In this document: positions 27,933-36,992 of the stretch, in pieces
How the letters are laid out: every line of letters begins with the position of its first letter
Position numbering within the stretch: the first letter of the stretch is position 1
Assembly: GCA_963840055.1 (NCBI GenBank)
Contig: CAWIXM010000045.1
Span: 209,761-273,760, forward strand
Source: Rhodoplanes sp963840055
GTDB lineage: Bacteria > Pseudomonadota > Alphaproteobacteria > Rhizobiales > Xanthobacteraceae
Direction of reading: 5' to 3'
Length of the DNA: 64,000 nucleotides
Translations under genes and position numbers: made by a program
Notes under the pieces: generated by a model
The model's input: only the letters and a program-made list of their open reading frames with translations
Told to the model about the DNA's origin: nothing
Database searches by the model: none

Positions 27933-28736
27933 ATGATATCTGACGTTCTTCGCAATCCGGCGAAACTGTTCGAGGTGAAGGATCGCGTCGCGATCGTCAT
28001 CGGCGCTTCCGGCACCTATGGGCGCGCGACAGCAATCACGCTGACCGCGCTCGGCGGTCGCGTCCTGCTCGCCGCCGGATCAAAGGACGAGGTTGCTCAG
28101 GTCGCGGCCGAGCTGCGCGAGATCGGCGGCGATCCCGGCGTCATCGTGCGCCGTCCCGACAGCGTGGAGGACGCGAATGCCATTCTCGACGCCGCGCTCA
28201 ACAAGTTCGGCCGCGTCGACCAGCTCGTCGTCGGCTCCGGGTTGAACAAGCCGAGCTTCATTCACGAACAGCCGCTGCAGGACTGGCAGGACGTGATGAA
28301 TGCCAATGTGCGTGGCCCCTGGCTGATGGCCAAAGCGGTCGGCACCTATTGGATTCAGAACCACATCCGCGGCAAGGTGGTCTTCATGTCTTCGGTGCGC
28401 GGCCGGCACGGCAACTACTCAGGCTATACCGCTTATTGCACCTCCAAGGGCGCAACGGACGCGCTTGTGCGTGTGCTGGCGACCGAATGGGGTAAATATG
28501 GAATCACGGTCAACGCAATCGCGCCGACGGTTTTTCGCTCGAAGCTCACCGAATGGATGTACGGCGACAACGAGATCGGTCAGCAGACGCGGGCGCGCTC
28601 ACTGTCGCGGATTCCGCTCGGCCGGCTCGGGGAGGTCGAAGACCTCATGGGCATCACCGTCTATCTGCTTTCTCCGGCTTCGGACTTCTGCACCGGCCAG
28701 ATCATGTATGTGGACGGCGGCTATACCGCGGGATGA
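27933..28736 (+). CDS. short-chain dehydrogenase/reductase (SDR)
   Basis: 267-aa classical SDR. The nucleotide motif reads GASGTYGRA, a variant of TGxxxGxG. The catalytic set is Ser in FMSSVRGRHG and YxxxK as YTAYCTSKG. The C-terminus QIMYVDGGYTAG is typical. It would oxidise or reduce a hydroxyl/keto group with NAD(P)(H). It lies in a plus-strand run with the cyclases and the 3-hydroxyacyl-CoA dehydrogenase, consistent with a step in ring-derived acid breakdown. Confidence 0.9.
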   Translation: MISDVLRNPAKLFEVKDRVAIVIGASGTYGRATAITLTALGGRVLLAAGSKDEVAQVAAELREIGGDPGVIVRRPDSVEDANAILDAALNKFGRVDQLVVGSGLNKPSFIHEQPLQDWQDVMNANVRGPWLMAKAVGTYWIQNHIRGKVVFMSSVRGRHGNYSGYTAYCTSKGATDALVRVLATEWGKYGITVNAIAPTVFRSKLTEWMYGDNEIGQQTRARSLSRIPLGRLGEVEDLMGITVYLLSPASDFCTGQIMYVDGGYTAG

Positions 28737-28787
28737 AAGGTATAAATTTGGCCGGGCGCGAATGATCAAGCGAAGGCGTTTCGCGGC

Positions 28788-29699
28788 ATGACCAGGCAGA
28801 GGATCGGCGTGCTCGGCGGCGGTCTGATGGGGCACGGCATCGCTTATCTGTTCGCTGCCGCCGGCCATCCCGTAAGCATATTCGAACCGGCCGCCTCGGT
28901 GCGCGATGCCCTCCCGACGCGCCTCGAAGCGATCCGCAAGCTGCTCGATGGGGACGCCGCAATCCTGCCGCGGATCGCCATCCGCGACCGCCTCGCCGAT
29001 GCGGTGATCGACGCCGATGTCGTCATCGAAGCGGCGCCGGAAAAACTCGATCTCAAGCAGAAAATCTTTGCCGAGGTGGAGGCGCTGGTCGTCCCCGATA
29101 CCATTCTCGCCAGCAACAGCTCGGCGCTGCGCCCTACCGATATCGGCCGCGACCTCGTCCGTCGTGATCGCATGATCGGCACCCATTTCTGGAATCCACC
29201 GCACCTCGTGCCGCTGGTGGAAGTCATCGAGACCGAGGTGACGAGCGCGGCGACGGTCGAGGCGACCATGCGGCTGATGCGCGAGGCCGGCAAGAAGCCT
29301 GTGCATATCCGGCGTGATGTTCCCGGCTTCATCGGCAATCGCCTCCAGCATGCGCTCAAACGCGAGGCGATCGCATTGCTTGCGGACGGCGTCGCCGACG
29401 CCGCGACGATCGACGAAGTGGTGAAGGAGGGGTTCGGCGCCCGTCTCGCGGTGCTTGGGCCGCTCGAGCAATCCGATCTCGTCGGGCTCGAGCTTACCCT
29501 CGATATTCACGAGACCCTGCTCCAGCATCTCGACTGCACAAAAGGACCGCACCCGCTGCTTCGGCAGAAGGTGGCCGAGGGCAAGCTCGGAATGAAGACC
29601 GGAGAGGGGTTCCGACGCTGGACGGAGGAAGAGGCGGAGGCGGTGCGCACCCGGCTAAGCCGGTTCCTGGCGACGCTTGTCAAGCGGCCGCCGTCCTAG
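28788..29699 (+). CDS. 3-hydroxyacyl-CoA dehydrogenase, NAD-binding
   Basis: 303 aa. Rossmann motif GVLGGGLMGHGIAYLFAAAG, then ADVVIEAAPEKLDLKQKIFA, the SNSSALRPTDI and GTHFWNPPHLVPLVEVI signatures, and the C-terminal helical domain (DVPGFIGNRLQHALKREAIA). The family oxidises 3-hydroxyacyl-CoA (or lambda-crystallin-like hydroxy acids) with NAD+. It starts 52 bases after the SDR. It differs from the dehydrogenase half of the fusion at 29948, so two distinct hydroxyacyl substrates are likely. Confidence 0.88.
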   Translation: MTRQRIGVLGGGLMGHGIAYLFAAAGHPVSIFEPAASVRDALPTRLEAIRKLLDGDAAILPRIAIRDRLADAVIDADVVIEAAPEKLDLKQKIFAEVEALVVPDTILASNSSALRPTDIGRDLVRRDRMIGTHFWNPPHLVPLVEVIETEVTSAATVEATMRLMREAGKKPVHIRRDVPGFIGNRLQHALKREAIALLADGVADAATIDEVVKEGFGARLAVLGPLEQSDLVGLELTLDIHETLLQHLDCTKGPHPLLRQKVAEGKLGMKTGEGFRRWTEEEAEAVRTRLSRFLATLVKRPPS

Positions 29700-29858
29700 A
29701 CCGGATGTTCGCGGAGGCCGTTTTACCGCGGCTCGCATGCTGGCGGCGTCAAGCCAACCTGAGGCATCACACCGCGCTTCGACGCCGCCGTCGGACGGTT
29801 GATGGCGGGCGTTGTCGACGATCAATTTCTTCTCGACGCAAATAGCTTTGGAAGTCGC

Positions 29859-29869
29859 ATAAGTTGCAT
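29859..29869. promoter_or_regulatory. half-site identical to the Mo-block inverted repeat
   Basis: ATAAGTTGCAT, identical to 11 bases of the arm at 24891, lies in the 248-base gap before the dehydrogenase-hydratase fusion. It may be a shared regulator site. No second arm was found nearby. The rest of the gap shows no supportable gene. Confidence 0.4.
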
Positions 29870-29947
29870 CGGTATAGAGATGGACAGGCAAAGATACCTG
29901 AGGTAGATCGCGAACGTCCGACGCGAGTGGAATTTGCCGACCGCGCA

Positions 29948-31990
29948 ATGACCGTTTCCGACATAGGCCCGCGCATTGCTATGACTTTTGCGAATCCGCT
30001 TTTGGTCGAGCCCTCCCGCCCCCTCCCCGCCCGTGTTGTCATCATCGGCGCCGGCACGATCGGGCCGGACATCGGTTACTACCTGAAGGCCGCCATTCCA
30101 GAACTGACGCTCCATCTGGTGGATGTCGCGCCGGCGCCGCTTGATCGCGCTGTTCAACGTTTCGAAAACTATGCACGTAAAGCCGTCGAGCGTGGCAAGT
30201 TCAGCAAGGCGCAATCGGAGAAGATCACGCAGAACCTGCACGCGACACAAGACTATGCCGTGGCGAAAGACGCCGACTGGGTGATCGAAGCCGCGACTGA
30301 AAACCTCGAGCTGAAGCGTCGCATATTCGCGCGCCTGGAGGCGTTGGTGCGTCCTGATGCGATGCTCACCTCAAATACGAGCTCGCTTCCCGCCGAATGG
30401 ATATTCTCCGAGCTATCCTCGAAGCATCGCGCCACGGTGACGCATTTTTTCGCACCGGCCTGGCGAAATCCGATCGTTGAAGTCATTCGCTGGCAGGGGG
30501 CTGATCCACGGTTGATCGAGGATTTGAACTGGATTTTTTGTATGACCGGCAAGGCGCCGCTCGTCACGGCCGATGTTCCGTGCTTCATGCTCGACCGGAT
30601 TTTTGACAATTGGTGCAACGACGCAGGCCTGCTGCTCGATCGGGCGAGTGCCGCCGAGATCGACACGATCGCCACCGAATTCGTCCACGCCGGGCCGTTT
30701 TTCGTGCTCAACCTCACCAATGGCAATCCCATCATTGTCGAAACCAACACCTTGCAAGCCGACGAGGAGGGCGAGCACTACCGTCCGGCGGCGGTTTTCC
30801 GATCGGTGGAGAAATGGCGCACGGTCGCCCCCGGAAAAGGAGTCGAAGTCGCGGATGAAACGCGGGCGCTGGTGCGCGATCACCTGCTGGGAATCCTGAT
30901 TTCACAGACCGCGGACATTCTCGACCGCAATATCGGCACGCCCGCTGACCTCGAGCTCGGCTGCCGCCTTGCGCTCGCCTTCAAATCGGGGCCGCTCGAC
31001 CTGATGCGCCGACTGGGTGATTCGGAGGTTCATCGCATCGTTGAACGCACAGAACGGGAGCGCCCGGGGCTGCCGGCGCCGCGCAGGCCGCTCACCCATT
31101 ATCAGGACTTCGCCCGTCACGTCCTGGTCGATGAGATAGACAACGTCAAAGTCATTACGATCCGTCGCCCGGAAGCTCTCAATGCGCTCAACGACGAGGT
31201 GACGGACGAGATTCTCGCCACCATCCGGCGTTTCGAAGCCGACCCGGGCGTGCGCGGCTTTGTTCTCACCGGCTACGGCCCGCGCGCCTTCTCTGCCGGC
31301 GCCGAGATTGGCCGGTTTCCGAGCGTGCTCGGCGACGCGGAGGCGGCAGCGCAGTATTCGCGCGATTGCGCCCGGTTACTTGTGCATGTCGACGCGATGG
31401 ACAAGCCGGTGATCGCCGCGCTCAACGGGATGGCGCTCGGCGGCGGCCTCGAAGTCGCGCTGCGCTGTCACAGCATCGTGGCGGTGCGCGGCGCCTATCT
31501 GCAGCTCCCCGAGATCACGCTCGGCATTGCGCCGGGCTTGGGCGGCATGGTTGTGCCCTATCGGCGCTGGCCCAAAGCGGCGAAGGCGTTTCACGACATG
31601 CTGCGTCGCGCCGACCGCATGTCCACAACGACGGCGCATGAACTCGGAATCATCGACGAGCTCGCGGGCGACATTCCGAGCCTGATCAGAGCAGCGGTTG
31701 CGCGCGTAAGCGCCTTGTCCGGACATCTTGTTCGACCGATCGACGGGCCGGTTTCAATCGAGGAGCCCCTGCCCGTCGATCCGGTAGCCGCCAATGGCCA
31801 ACGACTCAGCGCCGAGGTTCTGCGCATCATCGGGGCCGCCATTTGCGACGCTGCGGCGGCGCCGACTTTCAGCGCGGCGCTCGAAATCGGTTATCGTGCG
31901 TTTGCCGCAAGCGCGTGTACCGCGGCCGCGCGTGAGGGCATCAATGCCTTCTTGCAGCACCGCCCGCCAGATTTTTCCAAGACGGGCTGA
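29948..31990 (+). CDS. bifunctional 3-hydroxyacyl-CoA dehydrogenase / enoyl-CoA hydratase fusion
   Basis: 680 aa. Residues about 20-390 are a 3-hydroxyacyl-CoA dehydrogenase (VVIIGAGTIGPDIGYYLKA, LTSNTSSLPAEWI, THFFAPAWRNPIVEVI). Residues about 400-660 are a crotonase (ALNALNDEVTDEIL, GYGPRAFSAGAEIGRF, NGMALGGGLEVALRC, LPEITLGIAPGLGG). The order is opposite to FadB/FadJ and matches the archaeal-type HAD-ECH fusion. It would hydrate an enoyl-CoA and oxidise the product. Start uncertain: ATG 29948 or ATG 29981; 29948 has a GGAA upstream. Last gene of the plus-strand catabolic run. Confidence 0.87.
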   Translation: MTVSDIGPRIAMTFANPLLVEPSRPLPARVVIIGAGTIGPDIGYYLKAAIPELTLHLVDVAPAPLDRAVQRFENYARKAVERGKFSKAQSEKITQNLHATQDYAVAKDADWVIEAATENLELKRRIFARLEALVRPDAMLTSNTSSLPAEWIFSELSSKHRATVTHFFAPAWRNPIVEVIRWQGADPRLIEDLNWIFCMTGKAPLVTADVPCFMLDRIFDNWCNDAGLLLDRASAAEIDTIATEFVHAGPFFVLNLTNGNPIIVETNTLQADEEGEHYRPAAVFRSVEKWRTVAPGKGVEVADETRALVRDHLLGILISQTADILDRNIGTPADLELGCRLALAFKSGPLDLMRRLGDSEVHRIVERTERERPGLPAPRRPLTHYQDFARHVLVDEIDNVKVITIRRPEALNALNDEVTDEILATIRRFEADPGVRGFVLTGYGPRAFSAGAEIGRFPSVLGDAEAAAQYSRDCARLLVHVDAMDKPVIAALNGMALGGGLEVALRCHSIVAVRGAYLQLPEITLGIAPGLGGMVVPYRRWPKAAKAFHDMLRRADRMSTTTAHELGIIDELAGDIPSLIRAAVARVSALSGHLVRPIDGPVSIEEPLPVDPVAANGQRLSAEVLRIIGAAICDAAAAPTFSAALEIGYRAFAASACTAAAREGINAFLQHRPPDFSKTG

Positions 31991-32088
31991 GCAAGCGGGA
32001 TCGGCGCCGCACCGGCGTTTCGGTATTGGGTCGCGGTGTTTCGTTTTTTTGCGAGCTGCTCGCTTCGCCGGACAGTCGTCCTCGTTTC

Positions 32089-32808
32089 TTATTGCACCAG
32101 CCCGAGATAGGTTTTCAGCACTCGCGGATTGGCGGCGAGTTCAGCGGCCGGCCCTTGCAGTACGATCTCGCCCATTTCCAGAACATAGCCGTAATCCGCG
32201 ACCTGGAGCGCGGCGCGCGCATTCTGCTCAACGAGCAGAATCGACACGCCGGCCTTTTTCAGATCAGCGATCACCTGAAAGATGTCGCGCACGATGCGCG
32301 GTGCGAGACCAAGGCTCGGTTCGTCGAGCATCAGGAGCTTCGGTCGCGCCATCAGTGCGCGGCCAAGCGCCAGCATCTGCCGCTCGCCCCCGGAGAGCGT
32401 GCCGGCAAGCTGCGTTCGGCGCTCCTGCAGCCGTGGAAACCGCTGGTATACGGCATCCATCTCCTCGGCCACATCGCGCGCACCGCGTCGGATGTGGGGA
32501 AAAGCACCGAGCAGCAAATTGTCTGCGACCGGCATATCGCTGAACAGTTCGCGCCGTTCGGGAACGAGACACAGCCCATGTCTGACCCGTTCCTCGGTCG
32601 AGTCCTCCGAAATGTCCCGTCCGCCATACAGCACCGTGCCTCGACTGGGCACCAGCCCGATAAGCGCCATGAGAAGCGTCGTCTTGCCGGCGCCGTTCGG
32701 ACCGATGACCGTCGCGATGGTGCCTTCCGGCGCACTGAGGCTGACGCCGCGCACCACGTTTACTTTGCGGTAGCCGACCGAGAGATCGCGCACCGCGAGT
32801 TCGCTCAT
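32089..32808 (-). CDS. livF: branched-chain amino-acid-type ABC transporter ATP-binding protein LivF
   Basis: 239 aa. Walker A (IGPNGAGKTTLLMALIGL), signature LSGGERQMLALGRALM, Walker B LLMLDEPSLGLAP and the C-terminal GEIVLQGPAAELAANPRVLK are all LivF-like. Four bases of overlap with the upstream fused permease-ATPase gene imply translational coupling. It energises import at the inner membrane. HAAT/Liv systems near aromatic genes often import aromatic acids rather than amino acids. A 98-base convergent gap follows. Confidence 0.9.
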   Translation of the reverse strand: MSELAVRDLSVGYRKVNVVRGVSLSAPEGTIATVIGPNGAGKTTLLMALIGLVPSRGTVLYGGRDISEDSTEERVRHGLCLVPERRELFSDMPVADNLLLGAFPHIRRGARDVAEEMDAVYQRFPRLQERRTQLAGTLSGGERQMLALGRALMARPKLLMLDEPSLGLAPRIVRDIFQVIADLKKAGVSILLVEQNARAALQVADYGYVLEMGEIVLQGPAAELAANPRVLKTYLGLVQ

Positions 32809-34565
32809 ACGACGCTCCCAAGATAGGCTTCGATCACGGCCGGATTATTTTGAATTTCCGGCGGCGAGCCCTCAGCCAGCTTCTCCCCGAAATTCATTAC
32901 CACGATGCGATCGACAAGACCCATGACGAACTCCATGTCGTGCTCGACCAGCAGCACGCTGACGCCGCCTTGGCGCAGCCGGCGCACGAGATCCGCGAGC
33001 GCTTGCTTTTCCATATAGCGTAGCCCCGCGGCCGGCTCGTCGAGCAGCAATAGTACGGGATCGGCACAAAGCGCGCGCGCGACCTCGATCAAACGTTGCG
33101 AACCGAGCGGCAAGGCTCCCGCTGGCTCGAAAAGCTGCGATCCGAGACCGACCCAATCGAGCCGTTGCGCGGCTTCGTGTTGCAAGCTGCTTTCTTCGGT
33201 TCGGTCGAGCCGCAAGCTCGCAGATAAGACGCCGGCGCTCCCGCGTAGATGCGCGCCAATTGCCGCGTTTTCCAGCACCATCATCGACGGGATGATGTTG
33301 ACGTGTTGAAACGTGCGCGCAATGCCGCGTCGCGCGATCTCGCGCGCCGGCAGGCGGTCGATGCGCTCGCCGCGGAAACGGATCTCGCCTTCGTTCGCCG
33401 GCAAGATGCCGGTCATCAGGTCGAACACCGTGCTCTTGCCGGCCCCATTCGGACCGATCAGGCCCAGCACTTCACCCGCCCGCATCTCGAACGACAGGCC
33501 GCTGACGGCCGCTAGCGCCCCGAATCGCTTGGTAGCGTCCCTGATGTCGAGCAACGGCTCGCCGCGTGGCGGTTGAATGCGCGCCGGCAGCGCCGGCGCA
33601 GTCGCCCGCGGCAAAGTGGGCTTCTCGGCCGGCAGCAAGGCGGCGAAAAAGGGCACCAGCCCGTCGCGCGTACGGTGAAGCAGCAGTATTGTTAGCAGGC
33701 CGAAGACGACGATTTCGTAATTGCCGCTCTGATTTATGATGCTCGGCAGGATATCCTTCAGCCACTCCTTCAGCATGGTCAGGAGGGCGGCGCCGATGAT
33801 TGCGCCCCAAACTTCCGTCGATCCGCCGATCACAGCCATGAAAAGATATTCGATGCCGGCGTTCAAGCTGAATGGCGTTGGGTTCACATAGCGCAGGAAA
33901 AGTGCGTACAGCCAGCCCGAGAGTGCAGCGAGCAGCGCTGCATAGACGAACAGAATGATCTTCAGGCGGCTGGTGTCGACGCCGAAGCTCTCCGCCATTT
34001 TGGTCCGACCCTTGATCGACCGTATCGCTCGCCCGGTGCGGGAGTCCAAGAGATTGTCGACCGCAATGAGGGCCACCAGGGTAATCGCCCAGATGGGGTA
34101 ATACATGTGCCGGCCATCGCCGAGCGACCAGCCGAAGAGCGATAGCCGGGGAATTTCCGCGATGCCGGAGTATTTCCCCAGCATCTCCAGATTGCCGAAC
34201 AGGAAATAGATCGCGATGCCCCACGCGATCGTGCCGAGCGGCAGGTAATGGCCCGACAATCGCAAGGTGATGAAACCGAGAAACAACGCGATCGGCAGCG
34301 TCAGCAATAGCGCCGCCGGAAGCGACAGCCAGGGCGAGACGCCATATCGAGTGGTGAGAACGGCGGTGGTGTAGGCGGCGATGCCGACGAAGGCGGCCTG
34401 CCCAAACGAGGTGAGCCCGCCGACCCCCGTGAGCAGCACGAGGCCAAGCGTTACGATGCTGGCGAGCCCGATATAGTTCAACAGCGTGACGTAGAAGTCC
34501 GACAGTACGACCGGAGCCACAGCAAGCAGGCCGATCGCCGCCCACATCAGGACGCGTCGGCTCAT
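32805..34565 (-). CDS. LivM permease fused to LivG ATPase
   Basis: 586 aa. Residues about 1-300 are a LivM-type permease (VTLGLVLLTGVGGLTSFGQA, GHYLPLGTIAWGIAIYFLF, MAVIGGSTEVWGAIIGA). After a proline-rich linker, residues about 340-586 are a LivG ATPase (LIGPNGAGKSTVFDLMTGIL, RTFQHVNIIPSMMVLENAAI, LLLLDEPAAGL). The ABC signature is degenerate (LPLGSQRLIEVARAL). Such M-G fusions are known in some proteobacteria. Overlaps of four bases at each end with livF and livH show a coupled operon. Confidence 0.9.
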   Translation of the reverse strand: MSRRVLMWAAIGLLAVAPVVLSDFYVTLLNYIGLASIVTLGLVLLTGVGGLTSFGQAAFVGIAAYTTAVLTTRYGVSPWLSLPAALLLTLPIALFLGFITLRLSGHYLPLGTIAWGIAIYFLFGNLEMLGKYSGIAEIPRLSLFGWSLGDGRHMYYPIWAITLVALIAVDNLLDSRTGRAIRSIKGRTKMAESFGVDTSRLKIILFVYAALLAALSGWLYALFLRYVNPTPFSLNAGIEYLFMAVIGGSTEVWGAIIGAALLTMLKEWLKDILPSIINQSGNYEIVVFGLLTILLLHRTRDGLVPFFAALLPAEKPTLPRATAPALPARIQPPRGEPLLDIRDATKRFGALAAVSGLSFEMRAGEVLGLIGPNGAGKSTVFDLMTGILPANEGEIRFRGERIDRLPAREIARRGIARTFQHVNIIPSMMVLENAAIGAHLRGSAGVLSASLRLDRTEESSLQHEAAQRLDWVGLGSQLFEPAGALPLGSQRLIEVARALCADPVLLLLDEPAAGLRYMEKQALADLVRRLRQGGVSVLLVEHDMEFVMGLVDRIVVMNFGEKLAEGSPPEIQNNPAVIEAYLGSVV

Positions 34566-35605
34566 GGCTCATCATCCTCTTCGAGACGATGCGAGGTCAA
34601 AGAGCGCCACAGCAGCACCGGAATGATCGATGTGAAAACGATCAACTCCTTGAACGCGCTCGCCCAGAAGGAGGAGTACAATTCGAGGAAGCCGACGATG
34701 AGCGAGCCGAGCGCCGCAAGCGGATAATTCGTCATCCCGCCGATGATCGCCCCGACGAAGCCCTTTAGGCTGATGATGAAGCCGGTATCGTAGTAGATCG
34801 TGGTGATCGGCGAGACGAGAATGCCGGAGACGGCGCCAATCAGCGCCGCGAGACCAAAGCTAAGTCGGCTGGAAAACTCGGTCGAAATGCCAACCAATCG
34901 TGCGCCTACGCGATTGAGCGCCGTCGCCCGCAAAGCCTTGCCGTATACGGTGCGACCGAACAGGACGGCCAGCAGAACGATCAGGACGAGGCTCGTCGCC
35001 ACGATCGCAAGGCTCTGCACGGTGATGTTGAGAACGCCGAGCTGAAACTGCGCGCTCGGGAACAGGTGCGTGCGTACGCCCTCGCCCCCGAAAAACACGA
35101 GCCCGAACCCTGTCATCATGTAGTGCACGGCGACCGCGATAATCAGAAGCACGAGCACCGACGCATTCGCTACAGGCTGGAACGCCAGTCTGTAGAGCAT
35201 CGGCCCCATCGGCGTAACGATCGCAAGCGTAACGACCACCTGAATCAGAAGGTCGTCGGGGCGCGTGGCTGCCCACCACGCAGCTCCCGCGATTGCGAAT
35301 GGCAGGACGAGATTCTCTGCCAGGACGGCGGATAGCCGCTTGAACTTGCGCTTGCGCAGCGCAGCGCTGCCGTCGAGCACGGCAATCAGCAGACCTCCGC
35401 CGATCAGAAGGTAGACGGTTCCGGGCACGGCGCCAGACTGGAGGGTGGCGAGCGACAGCGCCGCATAGGAGATGAACTCGCCCTGCGGCACGAAGATCAC
35501 ACGCGTGACCGTGTAAACCACGACGAGCGCCAGGGCGAGGAGCGCATAGATTGAGCCGTTGACGACGGCGTCCTGCGACAGCCACAGCGCGACCGTGACA
35601 TTCAT
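34562..35605 (-). CDS. livH: branched-chain amino-acid-type ABC transporter permease LivH
   Basis: 347 aa with about eight membrane segments. LivH hallmarks are NGSIYALLALALVVVYTVTR, GEFISYAALSLATL, LRATALNRVGARLVGI and KGFVGAIIGGMTNYPLAALG. I place the start at ATG 35605 (MNVTVALWLSQDAV), because the longer reading to 35692 overlaps the livK coding end and the terminator hairpin. It is somewhat longer than usual owing to a basic loop near residue 85 (RKRKFKRL). It overlaps the fused livM-livG gene by four bases. Confidence 0.88.
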   Translation of the reverse strand: MNVTVALWLSQDAVVNGSIYALLALALVVVYTVTRVIFVPQGEFISYAALSLATLQSGAVPGTVYLLIGGGLLIAVLDGSAALRKRKFKRLSAVLAENLVLPFAIAGAAWWAATRPDDLLIQVVVTLAIVTPMGPMLYRLAFQPVANASVLVLLIIAVAVHYMMTGFGLVFFGGEGVRTHLFPSAQFQLGVLNITVQSLAIVATSLVLIVLLAVLFGRTVYGKALRATALNRVGARLVGISTEFSSRLSFGLAALIGAVSGILVSPITTIYYDTGFIISLKGFVGAIIGGMTNYPLAALGSLIVGFLELYSSFWASAFKELIVFTSIIPVLLWRSLTSHRLEEDDEP

Positions 35606-35627
35606 TGGCCGAACCATATGAAAGAAA

Positions 35628-35651
35628 GAGGGGAACGCATCCGTTCCCCTC
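35628..35651 (-). terminator. Rho-independent terminator/attenuator between livK and livH
   Basis: GAGGGGAACG, a 4-base loop and CGTTCCCCTC pair perfectly over 10 bp. On the minus strand the stem is followed by TTTCTTTC. It lies immediately after the livK stop, so it would end most livK transcripts and let a fraction read into the permease genes, giving excess binding protein. Confidence 0.8.
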
Positions 35652-35673
35652 AGGGGCAATCGATTGCTGCCGC

Positions 35674-36810
35674 CTATTGCATCAGGCGCCAAACGCCGTT
35701 GTCGACGTGGACGAGGACTCGGGCGCGCTCGTCGAGGCCGTTATGGTTGGTGGGCGTTATGTTGTAGACGCCGTGGGTGCCGACCACGTTTTTCAGTCCC
35801 TCCAGCGCGTCGCGCAACGCCTGCCGGAACTCCGGCGTGCCCGGCTGCGCCTTCTTCAGGGCGATAGCGGCCGCGGCGTCGAGCAACAGGTAACCGTCAT
35901 AACTATAGCCGGCGAAGGCATTGCGGGTTCCTTCGCCAAAGGTCTGTTCATAGCGCTTGGTGAAGTCGGTGGCGACTTTCTTGACGGGATTATCAGCCGA
36001 TAGCTCTTCAGGAACGATCAGCGGACCGGTCGGTGCGATCGCGCCCTCGACCGCTTTGCCCCCGACCTTGATGAACTCGCGGTTGACCGTACCGTGGTTG
36101 TGGTAGATCGGCTTTTTGTAGCCGCGCTCGACAAGGCCGATATGCGGCAGCGCGCCGCCGGTGCCCGATCCGCCGACGACGACCGCGTCCGGATCTGCCG
36201 CCAAGATCTTGATCACCTGCCCGGCAACGCTGGTATCGGCGCGCGCGTACCGCTCGTCAGTCAGGATCTTGATGCCGGCGGGCTCGGCGTGTTTCTTCAG
36301 CGCCTTCAATACGATGTCGCCCCATGAATCGGAGAAGCCGATATAGCCGACAGTCTTAATACCCTTCTTCTTCATATCGTCGACCACCGCCCCCATCATT
36401 AGCTCGGTCGGCTGCGGCGTTACGAAAATCCACTCGCGCTTATCGGGTGGCAGTGCGACCGGAGCGAGCGCGATCATCGGCGTCTTGGTTTCGTTGGCGA
36501 TCTGCCCGATCTGCGTGGTCGAGGGCACGGACACCGAGCCCATGATCGCATCCACCTTGTCCTCGCTGATAAGCTTGTGGGCATTCTTGGCGGCTTCGGC
36601 CGGATCGGTCTTGTCCTCGAGAATGATGTACTTGACCGGATGGCCCCCAAGCGTCTTCGGCATCAATTGAAAGGCGTTCTTGTAATGGATGCCGAGCGAC
36701 GCGCCCGGTCCGGTTGCGCCCATCGTGACGCCGACGGTGATATCCTTTGCCGCTGCAGCGGTCGCGAGAGCGACCGCCAGTATGAGTGACGAATACAATA
36801 TCCGGGTCAT
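35674..36810 (-). CDS. livK: branched-chain amino-acid-type ABC transporter substrate-binding protein
   Basis: 378 aa with a signal peptide (MTRILYSSLILAVALATAAA, cleavage near 21). The fold is periplasmic-binding type I (ITVGVTMGATGPGASLGIHY, DKVDAIMGSVSVPSTTQIGQ, ADPDAVVVGGSGTGGALPHI, NAFAGYSYDGYLLLDAAAA). This subgroup is frequently linked to aromatic-acid uptake. It is the first gene of the liv set and is separated from the permeases by a terminator hairpin. Upstream of it lie a 12-bp hairpin and the end of the CoA transferase gene. Confidence 0.9.
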   Translation of the reverse strand: MTRILYSSLILAVALATAAAAKDITVGVTMGATGPGASLGIHYKNAFQLMPKTLGGHPVKYIILEDKTDPAEAAKNAHKLISEDKVDAIMGSVSVPSTTQIGQIANETKTPMIALAPVALPPDKREWIFVTPQPTELMMGAVVDDMKKKGIKTVGYIGFSDSWGDIVLKALKKHAEPAGIKILTDERYARADTSVAGQVIKILAADPDAVVVGGSGTGGALPHIGLVERGYKKPIYHNHGTVNREFIKVGGKAVEGAIAPTGPLIVPEELSADNPVKKVATDFTKRYEQTFGEGTRNAFAGYSYDGYLLLDAAAAIALKKAQPGTPEFRQALRDALEGLKNVVGTHGVYNITPTNHNGLDERARVLVHVDNGVWRLMQ

Positions 36811-36859
36811 GGCGTTTCCTCTGCAGAAATAGTCAGTCTGCTTTCAACCGCGATAATCC

Positions 36860-36887
36860 GGCCGATCGCAGCTTGCTGCGATCGGCC
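36860..36887. terminator. perfect 12-bp stem-loop between CoA transferase gene and livK
   Basis: GGCCGATCGCAG, loop CTTG, then CTGCGATCGGCC. It pairs perfectly but is not followed by a U-run on either strand, so it may be an mRNA-stabilising or processing hairpin, or a Rho-assisted stop at the end of the upstream operon. The flanking 180 bases hold no gene I can support. Confidence 0.5.
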
Positions 36888-36992
36888 TCCTCCACAAGCG
36901 CGCCCGCGATCGATCGCACGCCGTGAACTACGCCCGCCTCATTGGTCCGCATGCACGCGCGGACCAACTCGCCCTTCTCGTTTGCCGCCGCG

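Noticed and set aside
36836..36955. 39-codon minus-strand reading between the CoA transferase and livK
   Set aside because: It spans the perfect hairpin and has no family features; too short to support.
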